Assembly: GCA_947383685.1 (NCBI GenBank)
Contig: CANDEE010000033.1
Span: 1-20,550 of the forward strand
Reading direction: 5' to 3'
Length of the DNA stretch: 20,550 nt
DNA from: an uncultured Pseudoflavonifractor sp.
GTDB lineage: Bacteria > Bacillota > Clostridia > Oscillospirales > Oscillospiraceae
The translations under genes were made by a program, and so were the position numbers. The notes beneath the pieces are model-generated. The model was not told where the DNA came from. It did no database searches and saw nothing but the letters and a program-made list of their open reading frames with translations. This document shows, piece by piece, positions 1 through 5,694 of this stretch; the first letter of the stretch is position 1; each line of letters begins with the position of its first letter.

Positions 1-63
1 CTCCTTATGGTCTTGTGGCCCCCGGCCTCTGCCGGGAGCAAGGAGCTCTGTCTTTTGACAGGC
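1..63 (-). promoter_or_regulatory. Structured 5' leader with sequestered Shine-Dalgarno
   Basis: In the predicted minus-strand transcript, the first bases fold as CTGTC-AAAA-GACAG (61-57 with 52-48). CUCCUU (45-40) is then perfectly complementary to the Shine-Dalgarno-like AAGGAG (6-1). Inside that pair lies a second hairpin with 6-bp arms, CCCGGC/GCCGGG (36-31 with 26-21). The ribosome site of the gene just off the left edge would therefore be masked, which suggests control of translation by a ribosomal protein, small molecule or unfolding factor. The regulated gene is not visible, so the class cannot be named. Confidence 0.55.
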
Positions 64-69
64 TATACT

Positions 70-97
70 ATTATAACGGAATTTTACGGAATGTCAA
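70..97 (-). promoter_or_regulatory. Minus-strand sigma-A promoter reading off the left edge
   Basis: On the minus strand there is a perfect -35 TTGACA (92-97) and a perfect -10 TATAAT (70-75), separated by 16 bp. The -35 overlaps the stop codon of the gene at 94-393. Transcription would start near 62-64 and run leftward through the structured leader at 1-63 into a gene outside the window. Confidence 0.8.
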
Positions 98-393
98 GAA
101 AAAGTAAGCAATTCGCCGGGAATTTCGGCCCTGCCCGCCAAATCCGCCCCGCGGGCGATCCCCCGCTGCAGGTAGTGGAGGGAATGGGTATACTCCATTT
201 GATCCCGAAGCATTAACAGTTCCTGCAATATTTCCACCCGCCTGTCGTCCAGCTTACCGCACAATTTCGCGCAAACCCTGTCGCACGCTTCTACCAGCTC
301 CTGGTATTCCAGCTCCTGCGCCGCAGGGCTTTTCTCAAAGTCCTCCTCCATCATCAGAAGAGTCAACTCTGTGAGTTGTTTATCTGTCAGCAT
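94..393 (-). CDS. Small helical protein of unknown function (99 aa)
   Basis: I do not recognise a function. The start at 393 is chosen because GGAGGCGG lies just upstream; an in-frame ATG at 408 has no ribosome site. The protein is acidic and almost wholly helical by composition (MLTDKQLTELTLLMMEEDF near the N terminus, then repeated Leu/Glu/Arg heptad-like runs), with no signal peptide or membrane segment. It is loosely like small Clostridia proteins of the DUF6809 kind, but that is a guess. It has its own promoter (414-443) and diverges from the ribbon-helix-helix gene at 499-648. Its stop codon lies inside the -35 box of the next promoter, so genes are tightly packed here. Confidence 0.65.
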   Translation of the reverse strand: MLTDKQLTELTLLMMEEDFEKSPAAQELEYQELVEACDRVCAKLCGKLDDRRVEILQELLMLRDQMEYTHSLHYLQRGIARGADLAGRAEIPGELLTFS

Positions 394-413
394 AATTACC
401 GCCTCCATTACAT

Positions 414-443
414 AGCATAGCAAAGTAATGCAATGTTTGTCAA
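414..443 (-). promoter_or_regulatory. Promoter of the 94-393 gene
   Basis: Minus-strand TTGACA (438-443) and TATGCT (414-419) are 18 bp apart, about 20 bp upstream of the start codon at 393. The -35 overlaps the repeats at 431-464, so the divergent ribbon-helix-helix protein could control it. Confidence 0.6.
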
Positions 444-464
444 CACTTTTGCTAAACAATGTTT
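431..464. repeat. CAATGTTT direct repeat in the divergent promoter region
   Basis: CAATGTTT occurs at 431-438 and again at 457-464, 26 bp apart; the second copy is followed by a further CAATG at 467-471. The repeats lie between two divergent small genes, one encoding a ribbon-helix-helix DNA-binding protein, and overlap the -35 of the minus-strand promoter. Repeated short sites are what such proteins usually bind, so this is a candidate operator. The repeats are short and could be chance in AT-rich sequence. Confidence 0.35.
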
Positions 465-498
465 TACAATGGATAACAAGAAAGGGGGCGATCCCAAA

Positions 499-648
499 AT
501 GAAAACAGATACGCAAATATGTTTTCGCACCACCAGCGAGTTCAAGGCCCGGCTGGAAGCCCAGGCCCAACGGGAACACCGCCCCTTATCCAATCTTATC
601 ACCAAGGTTCTGGAGGAATATCTGGAACAGGTGGAACCGAAACATTAA
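499..648 (+). CDS. Ribbon-helix-helix (CopG/ParD-like) DNA-binding protein, 49 aa
   Basis: The 49-residue product fits the minimal ribbon-helix-helix fold: a short N-terminal strand (TQICFRTT, residues 5-12) that would contact DNA as a dimer, a first helix (about 13-29) and a second helix (about 32-45, starting at RPLSNLI). The start at 499 is preferred to the longer frame from 433 because a GGGGGCG ribosome site lies 9-15 bases upstream and because homologous proteins begin just before the strand. No toxin gene is adjacent, so it is more likely a small repressor than an antitoxin. It probably regulates itself or the divergent gene. A strong terminator follows directly. Confidence 0.75.
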   Translation: MKTDTQICFRTTSEFKARLEAQAQREHRPLSNLITKVLEEYLEQVEPKH

Positions 649-680
649 AAAGAGACGCTCCTTAGGGAGCGTCTCTTTTA
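647..680. terminator. Bidirectional intrinsic terminator
   Basis: An 11-bp perfect stem (AGAGACGCTCC at 651-661 with its complement at 666-676) has a 4-base loop, with AAAA before and TTTTA after. It ends transcription of the ribbon-helix-helix gene on the plus strand and of galU on the minus strand. Confidence 0.9.
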
Positions 681-693
681 TTTATGATTCCGC

Positions 694-1563
694 TTACAGC
701 ATTGCCGCTTTTTCCTTCAAAAACTGTTTGAGCCACTCCCCTGTCTCCGGATGCTCCAAAGAAAAGTCAATGGTGGCCTCCAGGAAGCCCTTCAGGTTTC
801 CCGTATCGTAACGGTGGCCCTCAAAGTCCACCGCCACCATTCTGTCCTGCTGGCAGAGGGTCCGGAGACTGTCGGTGACCTGAATCTCTCCGCCGTAGCC
901 GGGAGTCTGATGCTCCAGCAGGTCAAAAATCTCCGGTTTGAGCACATACCGGCCCAGAATGGCGTAATTGGAGAACTTTTCCGCCAGGGTGGGCTTCTCC
1001 TGCATATCCCGGACGGTAAATACCCGCTCGCCCAGCGGCTCAGCCTTGATAACGCCGTACTTGGACACGATCTCGTCCGAAACCTCCTGCACGCCGATGG
1101 CGGAGGCGTCATACTCCTCGGCGGCGGCAATCAGCTGACCGATGACGGGCTTTTGAGAGCGCATTACATCATCTCCCAGCAGCACGGCAAAGGGCTCGTC
1201 CCCCACGAAACGCTTGGCCCGCCAGATGGCGTGGCCCAACCCCTTGGTCTCCCGCTGCCGGACATAAAAGATGTTGGCCAGATCGGCAGCCCGACGGACT
1301 TCCATAAGCTCATGGTCCTTCCCTGCCTGGGTAAGTCTGGTCTCCAGTTCCGGGTAATAGTCAAAGTAGTCGTCCATGGCGGATTTGGCCCGATTGGTAA
1401 CGATCAGGATGTCCTCAATGCCCGCGGCGGCGGCCTCCTCAATGATATACTGGATGGCGGGCTTGTCCACCAGGGGCAGCATCTCCTTGGGCACAGTCTT
1501 GGTAGCGGGCAGCATCCGGGTTCCCAGCCCGGCGGCGGGAATGACTGCTTTACGGACCTTCAT
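694..1563 (-). CDS. galU: UTP--glucose-1-phosphate uridylyltransferase GalU
   Basis: This enzyme joins UTP and glucose-1-phosphate to give UDP-glucose and pyrophosphate in the cytoplasm, feeding cell-envelope glycan and glycolipid synthesis. The 289-residue length is normal. The nucleotide-binding signature is at the N terminus (AAGLGTRMLPATKTVPKEML, about residues 10-29), followed by the family's LVDKPAIQYIIEEA, the LLGDD motif near residue 130 and the C-terminal GEIQVTDSL. The start at 1563 has AAGGAGG eight bases upstream. It follows queT by 24 bp and is probably co-transcribed with it from the leader at 2116-2281. It ends at the shared terminator 651-676. Confidence 0.96.
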   Translation of the reverse strand: MKVRKAVIPAAGLGTRMLPATKTVPKEMLPLVDKPAIQYIIEEAAAAGIEDILIVTNRAKSAMDDYFDYYPELETRLTQAGKDHELMEVRRAADLANIFYVRQRETKGLGHAIWRAKRFVGDEPFAVLLGDDVMRSQKPVIGQLIAAAEEYDASAIGVQEVSDEIVSKYGVIKAEPLGERVFTVRDMQEKPTLAEKFSNYAILGRYVLKPEIFDLLEHQTPGYGGEIQVTDSLRTLCQQDRMVAVDFEGHRYDTGNLKGFLEATIDFSLEHPETGEWLKQFLKEKAAML

Positions 1564-1587
1564 AGGGCATCCTCCTTAAATCTGTGT

Positions 1588-2115
1588 TTATAGCGCGGAG
1601 AGCCGTTTCTCCGGAATGATGGAACGGAAATAGCCGATTTTGGGCAGGACCTCCAACAGCAGGATGCCCAAAATGTAGCATACGCCCAACTCGCCCACAC
1701 CCACGCTGAGGCCGTTGACCAGCCATGCCATGGGGAAGGCGGCGGTAAAGCCGTTGGCCTCGGCAAGGCCGATGGTGAAGCCCACCAACACGGTATTGCA
1801 GATGACGGGCGGTAAGGGGGCCTGCCACTTATTTTTCACCTTGCTGCTCCAGATGGCGGCGATCAAGCTAGCCGCCGAGCCTACCACGATGTCCAGAGGG
1901 CCATAGGGCGAGAGAAGGTTGACAATGACGCAGCCCACAAAAAGCCCCGGCACGGTAGAGGGGAACAGGAACGGCAGGACGGTGAGGGCCTCGGCAAAGC
2001 GGAACTGGACCGGCCCGAAGGTCAGACCGAAAATGTTGCCGAAATAGCCCATCACGGCGTAGAGGGCGGCTACCATAGCCGCCAGGGTCAGGTCTTTGGT
2101 GCTGAATTTGCGCAT
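1588..2115 (-). CDS. queT: QueT-family ECF transporter S component (queuosine-precursor uptake)
   Basis: A 175-residue integral membrane protein with five or six hydrophobic segments. The signature region FGPVQFRFAEALTVLPFL (about residues 32-49) is typical of QueT, the substrate-binding (S) subunit of an energy-coupling-factor transporter that takes up preQ1-type precursors of the tRNA base queuosine. It would share the ECF ATPases and EcfT encoded elsewhere. The start at 2115 gives a family-like N terminus (MRKFSTKDLTLAAMV) with GGAGG 10 bases upstream; the longer frame to 2295 only reads through the leader. The long structured leader supports the assignment, because queT genes are known to be controlled by preQ1 riboswitches. 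It is probably co-transcribed with galU. Confidence 0.88.
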   Translation of the reverse strand: MRKFSTKDLTLAAMVAALYAVMGYFGNIFGLTFGPVQFRFAEALTVLPFLFPSTVPGLFVGCVIVNLLSPYGPLDIVVGSAASLIAAIWSSKVKNKWQAPLPPVICNTVLVGFTIGLAEANGFTAAFPMAWLVNGLSVGVGELGVCYILGILLLEVLPKIGYFRSIIPEKRLSAL

Positions 2116-2275
2116 GATAAAATGACCTCCATTTTTTGATTTGGAGCCCTTTTTAGGCTCCACAGCACGCGCGCCGCGCGCAGGGCCGGAGGTTCCTTTC
2201 CCCGGGGGTAAGGCGCATTGCCCCCGGACGGCATTCTCTCCGGCCGTTAGACTGGGTGGGGAACCAGTCGAATTG
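2116..2275 (-). promoter_or_regulatory. Structured queT leader, candidate preQ1-type riboswitch
   Basis: Read on the minus strand, the leader begins with hairpin GACUGG/CCAGUC (2269-2264 with 2255-2250), whose loop has a GGUUC...CACCC pattern like preQ1-I loops. GGCCGGAG (2245-2238) is perfectly complementary to CUCCGGCC (2191-2184), and GGUUCC (2265-2260) to GGAACC (2196-2191), which suggests a pseudoknotted core around hairpin CCGGGGG/CCCCCGG (2227-2221 with 2208-2202). An expression platform follows: GGAGCC (2161-2156) can pair with GGCUCC (2148-2143), or CUCCA (2146-2142) can instead mask UGGAG (2131-2127), which includes the Shine-Dalgarno. These two pairings are mutually exclusive. The ligand is inferred from the gene; the exact class (preQ1-III or another) is not proven. 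Confidence 0.65.
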
Positions 2276-2281
2276 ATTATA
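2276..2281 (-). promoter_or_regulatory. -10 box of the queT-galU promoter
   Basis: A perfect minus-strand TATAAT sits 5-10 bases before the first leader hairpin. The -35 region (about 2299-2304, TTTTCT) is a poor match to consensus, so the promoter is probably weak or helped by other factors. Confidence 0.5.
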
Positions 2282-2310
2282 ACACAGTCTTTCAAAAAAG
2301 AAAATAGAAG

Positions 2311-3150
2311 TTATAAATTCCTTTTGGCCGGTCGATAGATCACTGCAACAAAGGCAAGTGAAACAATCTGCGCAAGCATGATTCGCACAATCTGCAGTTT
2401 GTCAGCTCCACTGTCTGTCACGACATGGAGCATATTGGACGCCACAGTATTGTTAAAGAAATGATCGGCTGCTCCCAACCAAAGATTCCCCGTCATTTTA
2501 TAAAGTAGCCCCCACTTTATACTCATCAATCCTGAAAGAATGATGTAGCCTGCCGCAAGCAGGAGCATTTGACCAAGCTCCAGTTCCCCCTCGGCAAAGC
2601 TCCTGACGGGCATAACAAAATGCCAAATCCCAAAAAGCAGCGCGGCAATCAAATTTGCTTTCAAAAAGGAATATTTGTCCGAAATCACTTTGATAAGGAA
2701 ACCACGGAACAATCCTTCCTCCATCCAGACATTGATGAGGTTGAAGGCTATGCACAGCAGAAAAAATAATAGTCCCGTATTTTGAACCGCTGTCCCTGTC
2801 AGCGAAAATCCGCTGACATAAAGCTCCATATGCACCCCATTCTCCCGCATAGATAAAAGCAGTATCTCCACTCCGTAGGAAATTGCAAAACAGATTCCAC
2901 CTAAGAGCAGTCCCTGTAATGTGTTTTTCACAAGGCCGTGTCTGCTGAATCCAACCTCGCTCCACTTTATATTCGCCGCTCTCAGTACAGCAAACAACAG
3001 AAGAATCCCAGCGACCTTGTGAATCAAATTCTCACCTATCACCGTTTCATCGGTTCGGATTACAAAGTATTCAAAAAATCTAATACTTAGGCAAACCGCA
3101 AACAAAAAGCTGCATACGGCAATCGGTTTCTTTTGAATATATTTTTCCAT
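2311..3150 (-). CDS. CPBP-family intramembrane metalloprotease (Abi/CAAX type)
   Basis: A 279-residue polytopic membrane protein with the CPBP (PF02517) motifs in order: EE-x3-R at residues 144-149 (MEEGLFRGF), F-x3-H at 173-177 (FGIWH) and HFFNN at 230-234, which together line the membrane-embedded active site. Family members cleave prenylated or signal-peptide-like substrates and in Gram-positive bacteria are often linked to bacteriocin self-immunity; no bacteriocin gene is visible here, so the substrate is unknown. GGGGGCGG lies upstream of the start at 3150, and a good promoter is at 3186-3214. Base composition is visibly more AT-rich than queT and the gene at 3397, so it may be a recent arrival. 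No terminator separates it from the queT leader. Confidence 0.9.
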   Translation of the reverse strand: MEKYIQKKPIAVCSFLFAVCLSIRFFEYFVIRTDETVIGENLIHKVAGILLLFAVLRAANIKWSEVGFSRHGLVKNTLQGLLLGGICFAISYGVEILLLSMRENGVHMELYVSGFSLTGTAVQNTGLLFFLLCIAFNLINVWMEEGLFRGFLIKVISDKYSFLKANLIAALLFGIWHFVMPVRSFAEGELELGQMLLLAAGYIILSGLMSIKWGLLYKMTGNLWLGAADHFFNNTVASNMLHVVTDSGADKLQIVRIMLAQIVSLAFVAVIYRPAKRNL

Positions 3151-3185
3151 TTGTCCGCCCCCGCAAAGCCTGATTTATCGCGATG

Positions 3186-3214
3186 ATTATATCATTTATC
3201 CTGAAATCACACAA
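3186..3214 (-). promoter_or_regulatory. Promoter of the CPBP protease gene
   Basis: Minus-strand TTGTGT (3209-3214) and perfect TATAAT (3186-3191) have an ideal 17-bp spacer, 35 bases upstream of the start codon. Confidence 0.7.
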
Positions 3215-3319
3215 CCTCAGCGCAGCGAACCGCCTTTCTTTAACAAGCCGCGCTAGCTCAGCTCCACCGTGCAACCCCGCTATCTCTCTCCATCCTCCGC
3301 CAATGGGAAGATATAATCC

Positions 3320-3348
3320 TTGTCTTTTTCGTTGGCGGCTGATACAAT
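3320..3348 (+). promoter_or_regulatory. Promoter of the DUF401 gene
   Basis: TTGTCT (3320-3325) and TACAAT (3343-3348) have a 17-bp spacer. Transcription would start about 30 bases before the ribosome site at 3384-3388. Confidence 0.65.
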
Positions 3349-3396
3349 GAAACCGCATCATCTGTACCTATCCATACCCAAAAGGAGGCGGGAAAG

Positions 3397-4614
3397 CTGG
3401 ATATTTGGAAGCTGCTGGCGGCCTTTGCCCTGATCGTTGGGTTTTTGGCCTGGAAAAAGCCCCTGTCCCTGGCCATGGCAGCCGCCGGAACGGCGGTCAT
3501 TTTGCTCTATGGCCTGTCCCCTGCCGTCACCGCCCAGGCCCTTTGGAAAGGACTGACGGGACATTCCACCGTCAAGGCCCTGCTGATTTTGTATTCGGTC
3601 ACCTTCCTCCAGCGGATGCTGGAAAAGCGGGGGGACCTGCTGAACTGCCGCAATGCTTTAAACGGCATTTTTAATGACAGGCGCGTCAATGCCTCCCTGG
3701 CCCCCTGCCTGCTGGGATGCCTGCCGGGAGGCAGCACGGTGCTTCTGTGCGGGCCTATTGTCCGGGACAGTGTGGGAGGGCTTCTCTCCCCCACCGAAAC
3801 CGCCGCCGTCACCTCCTTCTTCCGCCATATCCCCGAGAGTTTTCTGCCCACCTTTACCTCCATCGCTATCGCCCTGGAGCTGGTGGAGGGCCGGGTCTCC
3901 GCCGGAGCCTTTATTCTGGCTATGATCCCCACGGTGCTGGCTCTCTTTGCCACGGGGTGGTTTGTCTACCTGCGGAAGCTGCCCCGGGACACGGGGACGG
4001 CAGCCGGCCAGCCCAAGGTCTTTTACTGGAAAATGCTGCTGCGGAGCATTTGGACCATCGGCCTTGCCATCCTCATCATTTTGGTCACGGGCCTGCCCGT
4101 CTACGGCGCGGTAGCGGTGTGCATCATCCTCAACTGCTTTGTGGGCCAGTTTACGGCAAAGGAGGTTTTTCCCTTTTTCCGTTCCGCCTTTGAGCCACGG
4201 CTTGTAGCCAATATCATCCTGGTCATGATGTTCAAGGAGCTTTTGGAGGCCGCCGGGGTCATCGCCTCCCTGCCCAAGACCTTTTCCCGGCTGCCCATCC
4301 CCTCTTTCCTGGTATTTGCTTTGATCTTCTTTTTTGGCTCTCTGATCGCCAGCCTTCAGGCTATCACCGTCATGTGTATGCCCATTGCGGCGGCTTCCGT
4401 GGGGACGGGGCCCTTCCTGTCCCTCTTTGTGCTTCTCATGAGCATGGGCTACGCCGCCATGCAGCTCTCCCCTGTCCATGTGTGCCTTACCCTCTGCGCT
4501 GAGGACCACAAGGTCCCGTTGGGACCCATGATTGCCAAAACAGTCCCTATGGTGGCAGTATTTTCCCTTCTCACCTTCCTTTATTATTTTCTTTTACGAG
4601 CCTTGGGACTTTGA
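3397..4614 (+). CDS. DUF401-family integral membrane protein (transporter-like)
   Basis: A 405-residue membrane protein with about ten hydrophobic segments, resembling the DUF401 family (PF04165) of the ion-transporter superfamily, related to gluconate/dicarboxylate carriers; the substrate is unknown. The start is unusual. AAAGGAGG (3381-3388) is correctly spaced before CTG at 3397, giving (M)DIWKLLAAFALIVGF, the usual short N terminus before the first helix. There is no ATG, GTG or TTG between the ribosome site and that point in this frame. A downstream TTG at 3445 would delete half of the first helix and has no ribosome site. It has its own promoter (3320-3348) and a terminator directly after the stop. 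Confidence 0.82.
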   Translation: MDIWKLLAAFALIVGFLAWKKPLSLAMAAAGTAVILLYGLSPAVTAQALWKGLTGHSTVKALLILYSVTFLQRMLEKRGDLLNCRNALNGIFNDRRVNASLAPCLLGCLPGGSTVLLCGPIVRDSVGGLLSPTETAAVTSFFRHIPESFLPTFTSIAIALELVEGRVSAGAFILAMIPTVLALFATGWFVYLRKLPRDTGTAAGQPKVFYWKMLLRSIWTIGLAILIILVTGLPVYGAVAVCIILNCFVGQFTAKEVFPFFRSAFEPRLVANIILVMMFKELLEAAGVIASLPKTFSRLPIPSFLVFALIFFFGSLIASLQAITVMCMPIAAASVGTGPFLSLFVLLMSMGYAAMQLSPVHVCLTLCAEDHKVPLGPMIAKTVPMVAVFSLLTFLYYFLLRALGL

Positions 4615-4656
4615 AAAAAAGGCCCGCGGAGAAAATCTCCGCGGGCCTTGACTTTT
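4614..4656. terminator. Bidirectional intrinsic terminator
   Basis: A 12-bp perfect GC-rich stem (4621-4632 with 4636-4647) has a 3-base loop. Seven A residues precede it, giving an ideal U-tract for the minus-strand M23 gene, and TTGACTTTT follows it for the plus-strand DUF401 gene. Confidence 0.9.
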
Positions 4657-4711
4657 GCTCCCATCCGGTATATCATTTAGACGTTTATCAAATAGAGTTA
4701 GTTCATGCTTA

Positions 4712-5452
4712 CTATTTTGGCAGATAGCTGAGCGGGTCTACGCTTTCCCCGTCCTTGGTCATGCTGAGGTGAAGATGGGCGGCCTCCGCGCTCTCCGCAA
4801 TGGCAGTTTTACCCACGGAGCCGATCACGTCCCCGGTCCGCACCAGGTCCCCGATTTCCACAGTGGGTACCACCGCCAGATTGGAGCAGGCCGACATTAC
4901 GCCGTCGGCATGGAGGATGACCACTGTGGTGCCCATCAGGTCGTCGGTATAGAGGTCGCTCACCGTACCTCCCGCCGGAGCCATCACCTGGGCGCCCGGA
5001 GTAGCGGCAATGTCCACGCCGTCATGGGTCCGCCAGTCCCCCATGGTCTTGTCGTAGTTCAGGGTTTCCACCGACCAGCTCCGCAGCACCTCTCCCTTCA
5101 CAGGCCAAGTGAAGACAGAGTCAGTGGCGGTAGACGCCCCCTCCGCCGGGTCCGGAGTAGTCAATACCTGAGGCGTCGCTTCCGGGATAGGCTCCGCCGT
5201 GGGCATGGGCCGGGGTGTGGCGGTGGCCGGCGGCACAGGGGCCGGAGTGGGAAGGGGAGCCTGGGTAGGCGCGGGAGTCAGCACCACGGTGGCCTGCCCT
5301 GACACCGGCTTAGGCGGTTCTTCACCCAGGCCGGAAAAGAGATAGTAGCCGGATGCTCCCAGCGCCGTCACGCACAGGAGAAGGACGATGTAGAAGCCTT
5401 TTCCCGCCATAAAGTCGCTGACACGGTCCTGCATGGTTCTTTTCATTAGCAT
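4712..5452 (-). CDS. spoIIQ: M23/LytM-domain membrane protein, SpoIIQ-like
   Basis: A 246-residue single-pass protein: short cytosolic N terminus (MLMKRTMQDRV), membrane helix at about 19-40, Pro/Thr/Ala-rich linker at about 45-105, and a C-terminal LytM domain (about 113-245). The zinc ligands are present: HDGVD (H143, D147) and HLH (H226, H228). The usual Y-x-H catalytic histidine is replaced in MSACSNL (about 186-192), as expected for a divergent or structural LytM protein. In spore formers SpoIIQ is made in the forespore and joins SpoIIIAH across the engulfment septum. A sigma-F-type promoter immediately upstream supports that assignment; a housekeeping endopeptidase remains possible. GGAGG fits ATG at 5452 or 5446. 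Confidence 0.78.
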   Translation of the reverse strand: MLMKRTMQDRVSDFMAGKGFYIVLLLCVTALGASGYYLFSGLGEEPPKPVSGQATVVLTPAPTQAPLPTPAPVPPATATPRPMPTAEPIPEATPQVLTTPDPAEGASTATDSVFTWPVKGEVLRSWSVETLNYDKTMGDWRTHDGVDIAATPGAQVMAPAGGTVSDLYTDDLMGTTVVILHADGVMSACSNLAVVPTVEIGDLVRTGDVIGSVGKTAIAESAEAAHLHLSMTKDGESVDPLSYLPK

Positions 5453-5468
5453 TGCACCTCCGAGGCTC

Positions 5469-5497
5469 ATTGTTGCCACAGAGGTTGGCATTTATAC
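5469..5497 (-). promoter_or_regulatory. Sigma-F/sigma-G type promoter of the M23 gene
   Basis: On the minus strand GTATA (5493-5497) is followed after 15 bp by GGCAACAAT (5469-5477). This matches the forespore consensus GYATA / GGNNANNNT at every fixed position. The ribosome site (5457-5461) lies just downstream, giving a short 5' UTR. No sigma-A promoter is apparent closer to the gene. Confidence 0.65.
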
Positions 5498-5541
5498 CCG
5501 TTGTGTGTAAATTTTTCAGTCTCCTCTTTACAATTTGTTCA

Positions 5542-5571
5542 TTTACATTTCCCCTACCGCCGCTGTATAAT
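5542..5571 (+). promoter_or_regulatory. Promoter of the ABC export operon
   Basis: TTTACA (5542-5547) and perfect TATAAT (5566-5571) are 18 bp apart. It is the best promoter before the adaptor gene at 5695; TATGCT/TATACT boxes near 5630-5640 could give a second start. Confidence 0.6.
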
Positions 5572-5694
5572 AATCAGAACCGCATCTTAAGCGATTTTTA
5601 ATTTTCCGTTTACAATTTTTTCTATTCTCTATGCTATACTTTGGACTTGAATCTTGAACCGAACAGCAACCCAGATTTGGAAGGAGAACTACTT

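Noticed and set aside
7..216. 69-codon plus-strand frame at the left edge
   Set aside because: It crosses the minus-strand leader and promoter and the 3' part of the minus-strand gene at 94-393; no coding signal.
751..1593. 280-codon plus-strand frame antisense to galU
   Set aside because: It mirrors galU codons in a GC3-rich genome, has no ribosome site and gives a low-complexity Gly/His/Leu protein.
3080..3361. 93-codon minus-strand frame upstream of the CPBP gene
   Set aside because: It overlaps the CPBP start in another frame, crosses both promoters and has no ribosome site.
3658..4509. 283-codon minus-strand frame antisense to the DUF401 gene
   Set aside because: The product is Gly/Asp/His-rich low-complexity sequence with no start signal, a shadow of the membrane protein.
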